DNA of 64,000 nucleotides from Danxiaibacter flavus (GTDB lineage Bacteria > Bacteroidota > Bacteroidia > Chitinophagales > Chitinophagaceae), in assembly GCF_041060425.1 (NCBI RefSeq), contig NZ_JAULBC010000011.1, positions 1 to 64,000 of the forward strand. The letters are read 5' to 3'. The notes beneath the pieces were generated by a model that saw nothing but the letters and a program-made list of their open reading frames with translations, was not told the DNA's origin and ran no database searches. Shown piece after piece: positions 17,992 to 26,546 of the stretch (position 1 is its first letter; every line of letters begins with the position of its first letter). The translations under genes were made by a program, and so were the position numbers.

Positions 17992-19311
17992 ATGCGCTGT
18001 AATAAAATATTTCTGTCGTTAGTAGCTGTTTTATTTGTTGCAGAATGCTTTTCGCAAGCCCTGGATAACGGAAAATTGAATGAGTATGTTAAGCTAATGA
18101 AAGCTAATGACAGATTTATGGGAACCGTATTGGTGTACCAGCATGGTAAAAAAGTCTACTCCAACGGCCTGGGGTTTTCTAACATTGAATCGGGAGCGAA
18201 GTCTGACGACCAAACTATGTACCGGATTGGTTCTATTTCCAAGACAATTACAGCCACTCTGATACTAAAAGCCATAGAGGAAGGAAAAATTAATTTTTCG
18301 GATAAAATAGCGACTTTCTTTCCTTCAATTGAACATGCGGATCAAATTACAATAAATCAATTGCTCAATCACCATAGCGGTATTCATAATTTTACGGGTG
18401 GCAACTTTCTAAGCTGGAACGCTCAGCCGAAAAACAGGCACGATTTGGTTGACAGTATTGCCAAAGGCGGAAATGATTTTCCTCCCGGCAGCAAAGCAGC
18501 CTACAGCAACTCTAATTATGTACTGCTATCCTTTATTCTTGAAGATATTTATCATCAATCGTATGGTGAAATTTTAAATGATAAGATCATCAAACCATTT
18601 CATCTGAAACATTTTCAATTTGGTGACAAGCTGATCGACCCAAAAAACAAAACCCTTTCTTATTATTTCGAGGCGGGGTGGAACGTTTTTACAGAAACAG
18701 ATCTCTCCATTCCCATGGGCGCTGGTGCCATTTTATCTTCTGGCGAAGATTTGGCTAAAGTGTTGGATGCAATATTTCATAGTAAAATTATATCCAGGGA
18801 AATGCTTGATAAAATGGAAGCGCAATCAGATGGGTTTGGGTTGGGTCTTTTTGAAAAAAATATTCTTGAAAAAAATGCTTACACGCATGACGGAGCAATT
18901 GATGGTTTCAATTCGTATTTCTATTATTTTCCACAGGATGAAACAATTTATGTGCTGCTTTCCAATGCAGAAAATTACAATTTAGAAACGGTGAATAACT
19001 CAATGCTCTCAATCATTTTTAATAAGCCAGTCAATCTGCCTAAAATTGACCGATATGCCGTTACGGCCGGTGAGCTGCAGCAATATTTGGGTACCTATAA
19101 AAGCCAAACCAGCCCTTTAATCATTGATATTTCAAGTAAGAATAATTTTTTATTGGCTCAACCGCGCGGGCAAAGGATTTATACTATGGAAGCCACGGAC
19201 AAGAATAAATTTCTTCATGTAAAAACAGAAGTTACACTGGAGTTTATTCCATCAGCAAGCCAAATGGTAATGAAACAGGGGCCGCAAACCATAGTTTTCA
19301 CAAAACAATAG
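17992..19311 (+). CDS. Serine hydrolase, class C beta-lactamase/DD-peptidase fold
   Basis: A 439-residue exported protein (signal LSLVAVLFVAECFSQA). The beta-lactamase fold motifs are all present: SxxK at S81-K84 (GSISKT, nucleophile Ser81), YxN at Y171-N173 (YSN), and HxG at H299-G301 in THDGAIDG. After residue ~340 there is a C-terminal lipocalin-like domain (TAGELQQYLGTYKSQ...), common in the beta-lactamase-related family. Such enzymes are usually esterases, D-aminopeptidases or peptidoglycan-related hydrolases rather than true beta-lactamases, so antibiotic resistance should not be assumed. It may share a transcript with the TPR and NTF2-like genes. Confidence 0.9.
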   Translation: MRCNKIFLSLVAVLFVAECFSQALDNGKLNEYVKLMKANDRFMGTVLVYQHGKKVYSNGLGFSNIESGAKSDDQTMYRIGSISKTITATLILKAIEEGKINFSDKIATFFPSIEHADQITINQLLNHHSGIHNFTGGNFLSWNAQPKNRHDLVDSIAKGGNDFPPGSKAAYSNSNYVLLSFILEDIYHQSYGEILNDKIIKPFHLKHFQFGDKLIDPKNKTLSYYFEAGWNVFTETDLSIPMGAGAILSSGEDLAKVLDAIFHSKIISREMLDKMEAQSDGFGLGLFEKNILEKNAYTHDGAIDGFNSYFYYFPQDETIYVLLSNAENYNLETVNNSMLSIIFNKPVNLPKIDRYAVTAGELQQYLGTYKSQTSPLIIDISSKNNFLLAQPRGQRIYTMEATDKNKFLHVKTEVTLEFIPSASQMVMKQGPQTIVFTKQ

Positions 19312-19415
19312 TTTATTAGTGTCTGTGTAGGATAGCAATATTTTGCCCGATTTTAGAAGACATACATCATGTTATAATAATCGTAATTTTAACTTCATCA
19401 TCAATTCCTTCTTTT

Positions 19416-19895
19416 ATGTCCCCTGAACAGCAATCAGAAAATAGCCCGGGAAAAATCCGGATACAATACTTGCAGTTTAAAGATATTGAGGACGATATTA
19501 AGCCACCACCACCAAATTTGGTTTCAAAATTTAAAACGTTGCAGGATTGGCTGCTTGACATTTGTAATTCGAACAAGCCAAAGAAATCGATTATTAAATT
19601 TAAGTTTGAGCTTTTTGAATCAGCGAATGACTACACAATAGTTTTAGCAGGAGTAAATACATATGATGAAGGCAAAAACCGTTCGGTGACCCGCATTGAA
19701 TATAGGCCGAGAAACATGTATTTCAAATTGCAGGAAACATATTATGTAGGCCTGGATCGGCAACAATTGTTGGATAAGCTGACGGCTGAATTGAAGGACT
19801 TTTCAAACACAGAAAAATTCAGGAACTCATTTTTTACAAAAGCAAGGATTGTGGTTTTTGAAACGAATGGACAGACTGTTTGGTCGGCACAATAA
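19416..19895 (+). CDS. Unknown 159-residue protein just upstream of TM-STING
   Basis: I do not recognise this protein. It has no signal peptide or membrane helix, so it is probably cytosolic. After a polar, Pro-rich start (residues 1-35, with KPPPPN) there is a helix (VSKFKTLQDWLLDIC), then alternating strands (IIKFKFELFESANDYTIVLAG; YRPRNMYFKLQETYYV), a charged helix (QQLLDKLTAELKDF) and a closing strand (KARIVVFETNG), a compact alpha/beta pattern. It lacks the GS...DxD nucleotidyltransferase signature, so it does not look like a CD-NTase. It lies 53 bp before the STING gene on the same strand and is likely co-transcribed with it; a role as accessory or regulator is inference from position only. 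Confidence 0.65.
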   Translation: MSPEQQSENSPGKIRIQYLQFKDIEDDIKPPPPNLVSKFKTLQDWLLDICNSNKPKKSIIKFKFELFESANDYTIVLAGVNTYDEGKNRSVTRIEYRPRNMYFKLQETYYVGLDRQQLLDKLTAELKDFSNTEKFRNSFFTKARIVVFETNGQTVWSAQ

Positions 19896-19948
19896 TGTTA
19901 TTCGCAGAAGATAGAAAATAACTTACAATAAGTACCTAAATCATAAGC

Positions 19949-20917
19949 ATGAAATACGCTGACAAAGTTGTATTGATCGCAGCAATAAACACGATCCTGG
20001 TGGCTGCTATACCTTACTTCGCTGTATTTTTTAAGCTGAGCGACGATGCCAAAACACGAACGGAGCAACTTGTCTATCTTTCTGCAATTGTAGTTATTTC
20101 TGTTCTTACACTTTTTATAAGTAGAAAAGCTACCAGGAACAAGGCCAGAATTGAAGGCTTTGCCTGGGGATACTTCTATAATTTTATTTATGAATTGTCG
20201 GAATTAATTATTGAAGAGGATGCAAATATTCAATTGGGATCAAAAAGATTAAAGACTGCTGCATCAGAAAAAAAGGAAGTTAGTGAAGTTGATTTACAAC
20301 TGGAGTATTCAACGGAGCAAATTAGAATGCTGATCATCGTCCCAAGAGACTTATACGCGGATTACAGGCTTGCGGAATTGATCTCTAATATTTTTGAAGA
20401 TGTAATTATTACACCATCAAAAAACACTGTTTTTCCCATCAGGAAGAAAGTAATGAAAGGGTTGGAGATAAATAAAGGGGGAAGGAAGTCTCTGTTATTG
20501 ATTGACACGCCACCCACAACAATGCGCGCCATGAAATTGTATCAGGAAAGCTGTTGCAATGTAAATCATAATGATGCATTTGACGACCTGGACAAAAAAT
20601 CCAAAACGCAGTTTCAAAAGGTTGTGAATGATTGCCGGAATTTTGCACCCATCTTTAAAGAAGCCTTGGAATATATAATTTCCTCATTGTCGGCAGGAAT
20701 GAAAAAGCAACCTTATAAAGAATTGATCAACATGATTACCATTGATCAATTAATCCGGAACATCATTAATGAAGATGAATATAGAGTTCTGAAACTCATT
20801 GGCGACAATATCGGTGAAAAGAATAAGAATGAAAAGCAAAAAGTAATTGAAAAGATAAACAGCCGGAAGCAACATTTAATTGACAGAATAGAAGAAGTTG
20901 CAATCGTCCCGCTATAG
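19949..20917 (+). CDS. TM-STING: membrane-anchored bacterial STING cyclic-dinucleotide receptor
   Basis: A 322-residue protein with two TM helices (residues ~8-29 and 40-58) and a cytoplasmic STING ligand-binding domain (~66-250). Alignment by eye with human STING: GFAWGYFYNFIYEL (70-83) matches GLAWSYYIGYLRLI, so F79 sits where human Tyr167 stacks on the base; RMLIIVPRD (126-134) matches RLYILLPLD; and IDTPPTTMRAM (185-195) matches EYATPLQTLFAM, with T187 at human Thr263. The DTPPT stretch (D186, T190) resembles the guanine-contacting Asp/Thr described for bacterial STINGs binding c-di-GMP. In known CBASS operons, STING with a TIR or TM effector is paired with a CdnE CD-NTase; none is seen here. 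The C-terminal ~70 residues are charged helix. Expected role: abortive antiphage membrane effector. Confidence 0.8.
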   Translation: MKYADKVVLIAAINTILVAAIPYFAVFFKLSDDAKTRTEQLVYLSAIVVISVLTLFISRKATRNKARIEGFAWGYFYNFIYELSELIIEEDANIQLGSKRLKTAASEKKEVSEVDLQLEYSTEQIRMLIIVPRDLYADYRLAELISNIFEDVIITPSKNTVFPIRKKVMKGLEINKGGRKSLLLIDTPPTTMRAMKLYQESCCNVNHNDAFDDLDKKSKTQFQKVVNDCRNFAPIFKEALEYIISSLSAGMKKQPYKELINMITIDQLIRNIINEDEYRVLKLIGDNIGEKNKNEKQKVIEKINSRKQHLIDRIEEVAIVPL

Positions 20918-20934
20918 AATGCCATTAACAATTA

Positions 20935-21078
20935 GTTACACGGAGGGCACCGAGAAGACACGGAGCTACACAGAGAAAGCTTTTCAAACTTATGCGCCTT
21001 AGCGCTTTCCTTTATTTCTTCGTGCCGTGGTTAAACTCTTCGTGTTTCTCCCTGTCGCGCTGCCTCCGTGGTTCAAAA
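20935..21078. repeat. Family E tract forming a large imperfect inverted repeat
   Basis: The left half has TTACACGGAGGGCACCGAG and GACACGGAGCTACACAGAG; the right half has CTTCGTGCCGTGG, CTTCGTGTTTCTCC and GCCTCCGTGGTTC. The halves are roughly complementary, so the transcript could fold into a long hairpin between the convergent STING and lyase genes, possibly serving as a two-way terminator. Confidence 0.6.
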
Positions 21079-22302
21079 CTAACCCAGTGCTTGTTGCAAA
21101 TCATTTATAATATCTTCCACACATTCAAGTCCCACACTCATCCGGATAAGCCCATCTGTAATTCCAGCCTTCTCCCGATCGGCTTTGCTCACACCACTAT
21201 GAGACATAGAAGCAGGGTGGGATAGAAGCGTATCCACCGTTCCCAGAGAAACTGCCCGTGTACACAGTTGCAGCCGGTTGATAAAATTAATCGCCGCAGT
21301 CATGCCTCCATCCAGTTCAAATGAAAGCACAGCGCCGGGGCGGCGCATTTGCTTCTGCGTGATGGCGTAGCCCGGATGAGAAGAAAGGCCATTGTAATGT
21401 ACTTTCTCCACTTTGGGATGATCCGCTAAAAAAGCGGCTACCTTTTCCGCATTTTCGCAGTGCTTTTCCATTCGCAAAGGCAGTGTTTTTGCGCCGTTCA
21501 TCACCAGGAAAGCATCAAATGCGCTGGGGCAAGCCCCTAACAACTTATAAGCCTGGTAAGCCTGTTGTTTCATCCAGTTTGCATCTTTACCAATCAGCAC
21601 ACCACCAATGGCGTTTCCATGCCCATTCAGGAATTTTGTGGTTGAATGAAAAACAAAATCAGCCCCAAACCGGAACGGTTGCTGCAGATAAGGAGTGGCG
21701 AAAGTATTGTCCACGCTCACTTTAATTCCATGTTCCGCAGCAATGGCACAAACAACTTCCAGGTCAATACATGAAAGCAAAGGATTGGCCGGCGTTTCAA
21801 GATGGATGAGCTTAACATTCTTTGTCGTTGCAATAAGTTGTTTCAGCTTATCTGCATCATCAAAATCCGTAGCTATAGCATTAATGCCGAAGTTGGGTAA
21901 AAACTGAAAAATCATTTCAAACGTGCCGCCATAAACTGATGAGTGGGAGAGAACCGTGTCTCCGGGGCGAAGCACAGACAACAGTAGTGTAGCCAATGCG
22001 CCTTGTCCGCTAGCATGTAAACGGGCATGTAACTGAAGTGGTTTTCCTTTTTCATCAGACAGGCCAAATCCTTCCATCCCGGCCAGCATCTCTTCTGCGG
22101 CGCTTAATGTTGGGTTGCCAAAGCGCGAGTAGACAAACCCCGGTTCTTCTCCTGAAAACCGCGCCGTGCCCTGTTCTGCACTTTCGAAAGTAAATGTGGA
22201 AGTCGCAAAAATAGGCATCAGGTGTGCATATTCGGGATGACTGTGTCCGTCTCCGTGTAAAGCAAAAGATTGCATTGAATCTGGCGAAGAATATTTTTCC
22301 AT
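21079..22302 (-). CDS. Cys/Met-metabolism PLP enzyme (methionine gamma-lyase/cystathionine gamma-synthase type)
   Basis: A 407-residue cytosolic enzyme of the trans-sulfuration family. PLP ligands are visible: YSRFGNPT (Y58, R60) for phosphate binding from the partner subunit, the SVDNTFATPYLQ block with D198, and the Schiff-base lysine K223 in HSTTKFLNGHG. The C-terminal ISLGTVDTLLSHPASMSH-like block (here VSLGTVDTLLSHPASMSHSG) closes the family pattern. Length is typical (about 400). Cystathionine gamma-synthase, O-acetylhomoserine sulfhydrylase and methionine gamma-lyase cannot be separated safely by eye. A single gene, converging with the STING gene. Confidence 0.92.
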   Translation of the reverse strand: MEKYSSPDSMQSFALHGDGHSHPEYAHLMPIFATSTFTFESAEQGTARFSGEEPGFVYSRFGNPTLSAAEEMLAGMEGFGLSDEKGKPLQLHARLHASGQGALATLLLSVLRPGDTVLSHSSVYGGTFEMIFQFLPNFGINAIATDFDDADKLKQLIATTKNVKLIHLETPANPLLSCIDLEVVCAIAAEHGIKVSVDNTFATPYLQQPFRFGADFVFHSTTKFLNGHGNAIGGVLIGKDANWMKQQAYQAYKLLGACPSAFDAFLVMNGAKTLPLRMEKHCENAEKVAAFLADHPKVEKVHYNGLSSHPGYAITQKQMRRPGAVLSFELDGGMTAAINFINRLQLCTRAVSLGTVDTLLSHPASMSHSGVSKADREKAGITDGLIRMSVGLECVEDIINDLQQALG

Positions 22303-22407
22303 AGCTATAGTAGTTGCTCGTTTTGAAAATGCCCGTATTGTTTTTGCATAAACCCGTGTCCGTTATGCGGGCTATGAAGTTCGTCTTTTGTTCCTTACGA
22401 TAGCATA

Positions 22408-24024
22408 TTACGCCGGAGATAATTGTTTTGATCTCAAGTTGACCATCGTCCTGTTCAGGTAAGGAAATAGCGCGATCAATAGTATTGTCGTCAATAGCAA
22501 CCAGCACATACGTTCGTAATAGTCCATCGCAAAATGGAGATGCGTTTGTGTATTAATTGCATTGATCATCAGCTTTGGTGTTCCGGTGTATGCTTCTGTC
22601 TTTAGCAAACCACGCGCCGCTAAACGTCCGGCGCCCATTGCCAGTTGCTTTTTGACTGGAATGTCTGCTGATGTAAGATTCTCCTGGAAAGTATTGTAAT
22701 GTTTACTCCTGCCATACAATTCGTAATAATTGATCAGCGCTATACTCAGGCAGAAGCCGACATACCGCATGATCAGCAGGAAGGCTGATGCTGACGAGCC
22801 AAGCACTACCGATACAGACGATATGCTAAACACAATAATCGGAACGAGCAACATTCCAACGCCAAGGCCCTGTAAAAAAAGTGGCAGAAAAAATACGTCA
22901 GGGTTAGCTTCAGGGTTGAAAAGAAAAAGCATAATAAAATGAAATACAAACAACAATGCAAAGCCCGGCAACCAGATCAGCCTGATCTTCTTTTTCTGCA
23001 GGATTAAACAACATGAAAGAATTACGCCTGCTATAAGCCCGGCTATATTGAATGTATTAATGTATGAAACGTGCATCGGGTCAAACTTCAATGCAATTGT
23101 AAAAAAGTTGTTGGTAATGCCCGATGCAAAACGGCATATATACAGTATCAGCAACAACAACAAGCCTACCTTGAAGTTGCGGCTACTGAATACACGCAGG
23201 TCTGTATAAGGACGTTTCATGCTGCGCTGACGAAGGATAAAAACAAGGAGCATAAATGCGCAGGCAATACAAACAGATAAAATCCGCCGGTCGGTAAGCC
23301 AGTAATACTCCTGTCCGTAAATCATGCAATAACCAAAAGCCACCAGCAACAGGCTCAGCAACACGAAGCTTTGCCAATCCAGTTTGTATAATGGGAAGCG
23401 CACATTTAAACGGATATTGTTCATTGCTGTAAGTACCAGCAAAAGCCCGGGCAGGTAAGAAAATACCGTGCATTTATAAACGATATTAAAGTTGAACGAG
23501 TCGATAACATCAGCCGTTATGAGGTTATTGAACGGCATTGCCAGCAGCAACATGCAAAAAAATACAGAAAAACTTACCTCGCGTGCGCGCTCACTCTTCA
23601 ATCTTGTAAACATCAACGCCAGGGAAAGATTCACTGTGCTGGCGAACAGCATACCTTGTATAAACCGTAGTGGAAAAAACACATAGAGCTGGCTGGTAAA
23701 ATAACAGGCTGTTGACAGCAAGATCTGCAACACGGTAAAAATGACAAAGTATTCCTTTGTAGCCAGGTAGCTGAAGAACCGCCGTTCCAGGGCGTAAAAG
23801 CCTGCATAACCTGCATAGAAGAGTGCCACCGCAAATTGAATATCGGCAGGCTCTCCGCCATAATGACCCGCGGCCGCATTTATGTTAGCCAGTGGCAGAA
23901 AGAAAAGCACCATGCTTGGAAGAATAGTACTAAACAGTACAATTTTAACAAGCCAGTCAGGCACCCAGCTTTTAAAAATCGGAAATGAACTACTCACGGT
24001 GATCTTTTTTGGGGATGGATACAT
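22408..24024 (-). CDS. EmrB/QacA-like (DHA2) MFS efflux transporter
   Basis: A 538-residue inner-membrane protein with about 14 hydrophobic helices, the DHA2 layout. Loop motifs are degenerate but the pattern RFIQGMLFASTVNLSLALMF and the last-half FLQGLGVGMLLVPIIVFSIS match EmrB-type antiporter motif C/B regions. It is the third gene of a tripartite efflux operon: TolC (25051-26391), HlyD/EmrA (23990-25054), then this gene, whose start overlaps the HlyD gene by 35 bp. A later Met would delete TM1, so the overlap start is preferred. Drives proton-coupled export of drugs or other amphiphiles through the TolC channel. Confidence 0.88.
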   Translation of the reverse strand: MYPSPKKITVSSSFPIFKSWVPDWLVKIVLFSTILPSMVLFFLPLANINAAAGHYGGEPADIQFAVALFYAGYAGFYALERRFFSYLATKEYFVIFTVLQILLSTACYFTSQLYVFFPLRFIQGMLFASTVNLSLALMFTRLKSERAREVSFSVFFCMLLLAMPFNNLITADVIDSFNFNIVYKCTVFSYLPGLLLVLTAMNNIRLNVRFPLYKLDWQSFVLLSLLLVAFGYCMIYGQEYYWLTDRRILSVCIACAFMLLVFILRQRSMKRPYTDLRVFSSRNFKVGLLLLLILYICRFASGITNNFFTIALKFDPMHVSYINTFNIAGLIAGVILSCCLILQKKKIRLIWLPGFALLFVFHFIMLFLFNPEANPDVFFLPLFLQGLGVGMLLVPIIVFSISSVSVVLGSSASAFLLIMRYVGFCLSIALINYYELYGRSKHYNTFQENLTSADIPVKKQLAMGAGRLAARGLLKTEAYTGTPKLMINAINTQTHLHFAMDYYERMCWLLLTTILLIALFPYLNRTMVNLRSKQLSPA

Positions 24025-25054
24025 TCACATTCATGCCTGCTCTGAGTAAAGCCAGCTCTCCATTCGGACCATCAACCTTTATACGCACAGGAATACGCTG
24101 AACGATCTTTACGTAGTTGCCGGTTGAATTGTCCGGAGGCAACAATGAAAAACTGGATCCTGTTGCGGGAGAAAAAGAAATGATTGTTCCGCTAAATGTT
24201 TTACCTGGAAAGGCATCCGCGGTAAAGAAAGCTGTGTCGCCCAGGTGCATGTTTGCCACCTGTGTTTCTTTATAATTTGCAACAACCCATTTATCTGTTT
24301 CTTCATTCACAATATAGGCCAGCACCTGCCCGGCATCTATCATTTGCCCTTTTTCCACTGTTCTCCGTCCAATGCGGCCATTATATGGTGCGCGGATAAC
24401 AGTATAGCTTACATCCAATTCCTGCCTTGCCAGGAGCGATTTAAGCCGTTTGATTTCCGCAGCCAGTACGGCTTTTTCCATAACAGCGTCCTGCACTCTC
24501 GAAGAGGATGCCTGGAAGTTACTTTCACTTGCATCATAATCGGCTTTTGAAACTTCAAGTCCTGCCTTTTCATGTTCCAGCTGTTGCTGCGTAGCCGAAT
24601 TAGCCTGGTACAGTTTTGAATAACGGTTGTAATCAAGCTCTTTCTGCCAAAGCTTTGATTTGTCTGCAGCAGATGCATAACGTGCTGCGGTTGCCGATTT
24701 GTCCAGTGTATGTATGTTGCTTTCAAGCGCAGCAAGCTGGGCCTCGGTTTTTTGTATGGCAGCAATGGTTTGATCAGCCTGCGTAACATATTCCCGGTTG
24801 TCAATTAATAAAAGTGTATCACCTTTTTTCACGTCCTGGTTCTCTTCATATTTCACGGCGACGATAAAACCGCCGGCACGGGAAATAACCGGGTTTACAT
24901 ACTGCTGCACCTGTGCATCATTTGTCTGTTCATTTACATAATATTCATGCAATGTCCACACGCCCCACGCGGCCAGCGCTATCACGGTAAACACCGCTAT
25001 CCATCCTGTAATAATGGTGATTGTTTTGTCTGTTATGGTGTACTTCTTTTTCAT
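23990..25054 (-). CDS. HlyD/EmrA-family membrane fusion protein
   Basis: A 354-residue periplasmic adaptor with one N-terminal TM helix (~18-37, IITGWIAVFTVIALAAWGVW). It has the biotinyl-lipoyl halves VSRAGGFIVAVKYEENQDVKKGDTLLLID and IRAPYNGRIGRRTVEKGQMIDAGQVLAYI, flanking a long alpha-hairpin (~75-205), then a beta-barrel (KWVVANYKETQVANMHLGD). It links the MFS pump to the TolC-type channel. Its ATG overlaps the TolC stop (ATGA, 4 bp), indicating translational coupling, and its 3' end overlaps the MFS gene by 35 bp. Confidence 0.93.
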   Translation of the reverse strand: MKKKYTITDKTITIITGWIAVFTVIALAAWGVWTLHEYYVNEQTNDAQVQQYVNPVISRAGGFIVAVKYEENQDVKKGDTLLLIDNREYVTQADQTIAAIQKTEAQLAALESNIHTLDKSATAARYASAADKSKLWQKELDYNRYSKLYQANSATQQQLEHEKAGLEVSKADYDASESNFQASSSRVQDAVMEKAVLAAEIKRLKSLLARQELDVSYTVIRAPYNGRIGRRTVEKGQMIDAGQVLAYIVNEETDKWVVANYKETQVANMHLGDTAFFTADAFPGKTFSGTIISFSPATGSSFSLLPPDNSTGNYVKIVQRIPVRIKVDGPNGELALLRAGMNVNVSIPKKDHRE

Positions 25055-26391
25055 AGCTCTGTTAATATGCCCATGCTGTTTTCCAGTTGATAATATTTGT
25101 TTTTAGCTGTCACTGCCGCTGCTACTTTATCAAATTTTGCCTGCAACAGTTGCAGTTCTGCATCAAGCAATTCGGTAATAAGCACGGTTTGGCTGAAATA
25201 ACTGTTGCGGACAATCCGTGCGTTTTCTTCAGCCCGCGCAACATTCACTTCTGTTACATCCAAACGCTGTACAGCTTCTTTATAACGCAGGTAACCTTCC
25301 TTCACATCTGTGCGCAAACGGTCCTCCGTATCTCTGTGTTTTTCTTCTTCCTTTTCCAGCTCTATTTTGGCCTTGCTGACCTTGTTGATGTTGTGATAAA
25401 ATGCAGAGAGCGGAAGACTTGCCTTTACACCTGCAATGCCCAGCGAGTACCAATAAGGATTGTAGGGATATAGAAAGATCTGCGGATTGGCGTAGTAAAA
25501 TTCGCCGTACATATTTAATCTGACGCTGGTGTTTGCTTTTACTTTCTTCAGATTGAGTTCGCTCAACGTTGTTTCTTTTGCCGAAATAAGCAGCGGGAAA
25601 GCATGTTGCGCAGCCTGTGCAAGGCAATCTTCGTACACCGGTATGGAAGGCATTTCATAAAGATTGTCCGATGCAGGTTTTAGCGGGTAATCGTCCGGCA
25701 AACCGATCAGGATATTCATCCTTTGCGAAAGCAGTGTGATATCATTGTTGATCTCCAGTAACAGTTGTTCCTGCCGTGAAACTTCCAGCTCAACACGCAG
25801 TACATCATTCTTCAATTTGATACCATGCGTAAAAAAATCATTTATTTCCCTGAGTTGTTCTTTTCGCTCAGCAATGGCATCCTGAACGAGTTTGCGATAT
25901 TCAAAACTTTTCTGCAACTCAAGATATAACGCAGCAACATCTTTGTAAGCAGTAGAGATGCTCTCATCTTCCTGTATATCTGCAATATCTTTCTCAACGC
26001 CGGCAGAGGCAATAGAAAGATTCAATTTATTACCGTTATAAATATTGAGATTAAAATCTGTACCTAACCTGTAAAGCGTGTGAATCACTTCGTGTTGAGA
26101 TGGAGGCTTCAGCAGGCCTTTGTCATATACAGGTATATTGGTTGCTTTCTCTAAGCTTCCGGCAATACCAACTTCCGGAAAGCGTTCCATCTTCAGATCT
26201 TTTACTTCGCTCGAGGCGATCATTGTGTTGTGTCGCCTGATCCTGATTGTTCTGCTTGCTGTATCCGCTCTGTGCCAGGCATCCGTGAGCGTTAAGCGGA
26301 GGGTGTCATTCGTAGTTACCTGGGCATTGATCGCGGTGCCTTTACTTGCAGCCAGCAATGTAATCAATAGTGCCCTTCTGAAAGGTTGCAT
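25051..26391 (-). CDS. TolC-family outer-membrane efflux protein
   Basis: A 446-residue exported protein (signal RRALLITLLAASKGTAINA). It shows the two structural repeats of TolC proteins: LTLTDAWHRADTASRTIRIRR and later ALLITELLDAEL-like VLITELLDAELQLLQAKFD near residue 410, with long alpha-helical coiled stretches (DVAALYLELQKSFEYRKLVQDAIAE; YLRYKEAVQRLDVTEVNVARAEENARIV). It forms the trimeric exit duct for the HlyD/MFS pair encoded just downstream. First gene of the operon; 155 bp separate its start from a divergent AraC-family gene, so the regulator probably acts in that gap. Confidence 0.92.
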   Translation of the reverse strand: MQPFRRALLITLLAASKGTAINAQVTTNDTLRLTLTDAWHRADTASRTIRIRRHNTMIASSEVKDLKMERFPEVGIAGSLEKATNIPVYDKGLLKPPSQHEVIHTLYRLGTDFNLNIYNGNKLNLSIASAGVEKDIADIQEDESISTAYKDVAALYLELQKSFEYRKLVQDAIAERKEQLREINDFFTHGIKLKNDVLRVELEVSRQEQLLLEINNDITLLSQRMNILIGLPDDYPLKPASDNLYEMPSIPVYEDCLAQAAQHAFPLLISAKETTLSELNLKKVKANTSVRLNMYGEFYYANPQIFLYPYNPYWYSLGIAGVKASLPLSAFYHNINKVSKAKIELEKEEEKHRDTEDRLRTDVKEGYLRYKEAVQRLDVTEVNVARAEENARIVRNSYFSQTVLITELLDAELQLLQAKFDKVAAAVTAKNKYYQLENSMGILTEL

Positions 26392-26546
26392 GTATATTCT
26401 GTACTTGTTTTACGCCACAAAATTATCAAGGATGCATAAAAGTAATTTTACCTAAATAGACAATTATTTATTTAAACCAGCCAATCTTTAATATCTTCGC
26501 TTTTGAAGGAAAGTATCATTGAATTGTAAGTTACAACAAGCAAAGT

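Noticed and set aside
17992..19311. Calling the serine hydrolase a resistance beta-lactamase
   Set aside because: SxxK, YxN and HxG are present, but the C-terminal lipocalin-like domain and HxG (not KTG) place it in the broad beta-lactamase-related esterase/peptidase family.
15749..20917. CD-NTase (CBASS cyclase) near the STING gene
   Set aside because: All genes on both sides were read for the GS-x(n)-DxD nucleotidyltransferase pattern; none fits. The unknown 159-residue protein lacks it too.
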